From: an uncultured bacterium
Lineage (GTDB): Bacteria; Bacillota; Clostridia; Lachnospirales; Lachnospiraceae
Reading direction: 5' to 3'
DNA: 24,924 bases
Assembly (NCBI GenBank): GCA_905214955.1
Contig: CAJMON010000049.1
Location: 1-24,924, forward strand
In this document: in pieces, positions 23,487-24,924 of the stretch
How the letters are laid out: each line of letters begins with the position of its first letter
How positions within the stretch are numbered: position 1 is the first letter of the stretch
Position numbers and translations under genes: made by a program
The notes under the pieces: model-generated
Databases searched by the model: none
Told to the model about the DNA's origin: nothing
What the model saw: only the letters and a program-made list of their open reading frames with translations

Positions 23487-24842
23487 TCAAACCGGTAAAT
23501 ATTTTTTTAATTTCCGTATCCGGATATAATATCCTGCTGCAAGGAGCACAGCTGCTCCACTCCATGCCATAATCTCCGCATAGAAAATCCCGTTTTCTCC
23601 TACCAATTTAGGAAGCAGCAGCGCTGCGCTGACACGCATGACAAATTCCGCTCCACCGCTTACCATAGGAAGCACAGTATCCCCCAAGCCCTGGAGGGCA
23701 GAACGGTATACATACAAAAAATATAAAATCCATAAGAACCCTGCCATTACAGACAGATATTTCCACGCAATGGCAAGAACCTGTGCTGTTTCGTCCGGTG
23801 TTCCTGAAATAAACAATCCCAGAATCTTTCTGCCCAAAAGAAACATCACAGCCGACACTGCCAGCGATGTAACAAAAGCGATCCTGCTTCCTGCCCGGAC
23901 TCCTTCCAGGATCCGGTCAGTCCGCTGTGCCCCAAGATTCTGCCCGGTATAGGACACTATCGCATATCCATAGGAAATTGCTGCCATTTCAAGTATGCCA
24001 TACAGCTTATTCGTAGCAGTAAATCCCGCTACAAAAAGGAATCCATATCCATTAACCACATGCTGCACCACCATGCCGCCTATGGAAATCACCATGTTCT
24101 GGAACACTACTGGTGCTCCTAATTTCAGCAGCTTTTTGTCCAGTTCATACTGCAAAGCAAAATCTTCCCGCGTCAACTTTATAATTTCAATCTTTTTAAG
24201 CGCCCCAAAACAGAAAACAGCTGAAAAAGACTGTGCTGCCACCGTTGCGACAGCTGCACCTGCCACTCCCCATCCAAGTACACCCACAAACAGCAGATCC
24301 AGTCCCACATTAACTGCCGCTGCTATCAGCATGGCATAAAGAGGCACGCGGCTGTTGCCCAATGACCGAAGCACCGTTGAAAAAACATTATACGCTGCTA
24401 TCACTGGAATCCCACAAAAAGCAATTCGCAGATACAAAAGTGAGATTCCACGAATGTTTTCCGGCGTATCCAGAAATTTTAATATCAGCGGTGCAAGAAG
24501 TTCACTCAAAATCAGAACTGCTGCAGCCAGAATTCCTGTCAGGACATAACTGCGCGCTACTGTCTTTCTCAGACCTTCTCCATCCTCTCCTCCAAACTGT
24601 TGTGCAGTCATAATACCAAAACCCTGTGTCATTCCAGTCGAAATTCCAAGCACCAGCCACAAAATCCATTCTCCTGCCCCCAGCGCCGCCAATGCTTCCA
24701 CGCCAACAATCTGACCGACAATCATGGTATCCACCATGGTATACAGCTGCTGACAGACGTTTCCAAGCATTAATGGGAGTGCAAGCCCTATGATCAGTCT
24801 GCCAGACGGACCTTTGGTCATATCCTTTACCTGTTCTGCCAT
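23487..24842 (-). CDS. MATE-family multidrug/Na+ efflux transporter
   Basis: The product is 451 aa with about twelve hydrophobic segments in two halves, the standard MATE size. The start at 24842 was chosen because GGAGG lies 6 nt upstream; an ATG at 24854 is itself part of that ribosome site. Family motifs include GLALPLMLGNVCQQLYTMVDTMIVGQIVGVEALAALGA (about 20-57) and the second-half LKLGAPVVFQNMVISIGGMVVQ. Such pumps export cationic or other drugs by Na+ or H+ antiport. The substrate is unknown. The leader carries part of the structured repeat motif. No terminator is visible before the secA promoter. Confidence 0.92.
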   Translation of the reverse strand: MAEQVKDMTKGPSGRLIIGLALPLMLGNVCQQLYTMVDTMIVGQIVGVEALAALGAGEWILWLVLGISTGMTQGFGIMTAQQFGGEDGEGLRKTVARSYVLTGILAAAVLILSELLAPLILKFLDTPENIRGISLLYLRIAFCGIPVIAAYNVFSTVLRSLGNSRVPLYAMLIAAAVNVGLDLLFVGVLGWGVAGAAVATVAAQSFSAVFCFGALKKIEIIKLTREDFALQYELDKKLLKLGAPVVFQNMVISIGGMVVQHVVNGYGFLFVAGFTATNKLYGILEMAAISYGYAIVSYTGQNLGAQRTDRILEGVRAGSRIAFVTSLAVSAVMFLLGRKILGLFISGTPDETAQVLAIAWKYLSVMAGFLWILYFLYVYRSALQGLGDTVLPMVSGGAEFVMRVSAALLLPKLVGENGIFYAEIMAWSGAAVLLAAGYYIRIRKLKKYLPV

Positions 24843-24879
24843 TGTTCCCTCCATTAAAGAATGTCTTCTCTAGTAAAGC

Positions 24880-24924
24880 GGACATTCGCAATCCGCTTCG
24901 CTACTTGCTCATGAACGCAGTCGC
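24880..24924 (-). repeat. Structured repeat motif, partial copy 3, cut by the window edge
   Basis: Read on the minus strand, CATGAGCAA and TTGCGAATG form a stem with the same tandem G-A internal loop seen in copy 2 hairpin A, enclosing GTAGCGAAGCGGA. The same strand also reads tgagca-gaagcg-gattgcgaat in register with copy 2. It lies 38-82 nt upstream of the MATE start codon, in the same orientation. Its outer part runs off the window. Confidence 0.5.

Overview
The window looks like chromosome from a low-to-moderate GC Gram-positive anaerobe, most likely a Lachnospiraceae (Blautia-like) Clostridia. The supports are sigma-A-type promoters (TTGNNN-17-TATAAT), strong AGGAGG-type ribosome sites, an FMN riboswitch/ribU leader, a prfB with its programmed frameshift, and protein sequences of typical Lachnospiraceae flavour. 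Family names come from reading motifs by eye; no searches were run. Most of the window is core housekeeping.

Layout. 1-2175 (+): an AT-rich leader with a 13-C homopolymer, a 486-aa Xre-type regulator, a thioredoxin and a strong bidirectional terminator. 2178-2275: a short structured repeat (copy 1). 2281-3868 (-): tsaE-tsaB-rimI (tRNA t6A and ribosomal protein modification). 3975-5585 (-): FMN riboswitch, ribU and a Nudix hydrolase. 5594-7486 (-): fruK interrupted by an in-frame TGA, followed by a membrane-anchored glycerophosphodiesterase. 7644-8246 (+): a PAT/MnaT-type acetyltransferase. 8259-11602 (-): tex followed by an overlapping AEC-family permease. 11751-11913: a fuller structured repeat (copy 2) leading into two small membrane protein genes (DUF4190 and DUF975, +). 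13311-16190 (-): an HTH-ACT regulator, homoserine dehydrogenase and aspartate kinase. 16281-19485 (-): a YdjI-YdjG-YdjH-like envelope-stress module (SPFH/zinc ribbon, zinc-ribbon membrane protein, TPM domain protein). 19525-20665 (-): prfB. 20772-23336 (-): secA. 23487-24842 (-): a MATE efflux pump whose leader carries part of the same structured repeat motif.

How the genes work together. The operons are tight, with overlaps of 1-13 nt. ACT regulator-hom-lysC is an aspartate-family amino acid unit. ribU and the Nudix gene share one FMN-sensing leader. The YdjIGH-like genes lie 39 nt behind prfB with no visible promoter of their own.

The most unusual signal is the structured repeat family at 2178-2275, 11751-11913 and 24880-24924 (minus). 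Its copies share exact sequence blocks and show pairing-preserving changes, including a stem with a tandem G-A internal loop. It could be a dispersed non-coding RNA or a MITE-like element. Other points worth a look are the nonsense codon in an otherwise intact fruK, promoters buried inside upstream terminators, and a 9-bp microsatellite in the tail of Tex. No tRNA, rRNA, CRISPR array, transposase or prophage gene was seen.
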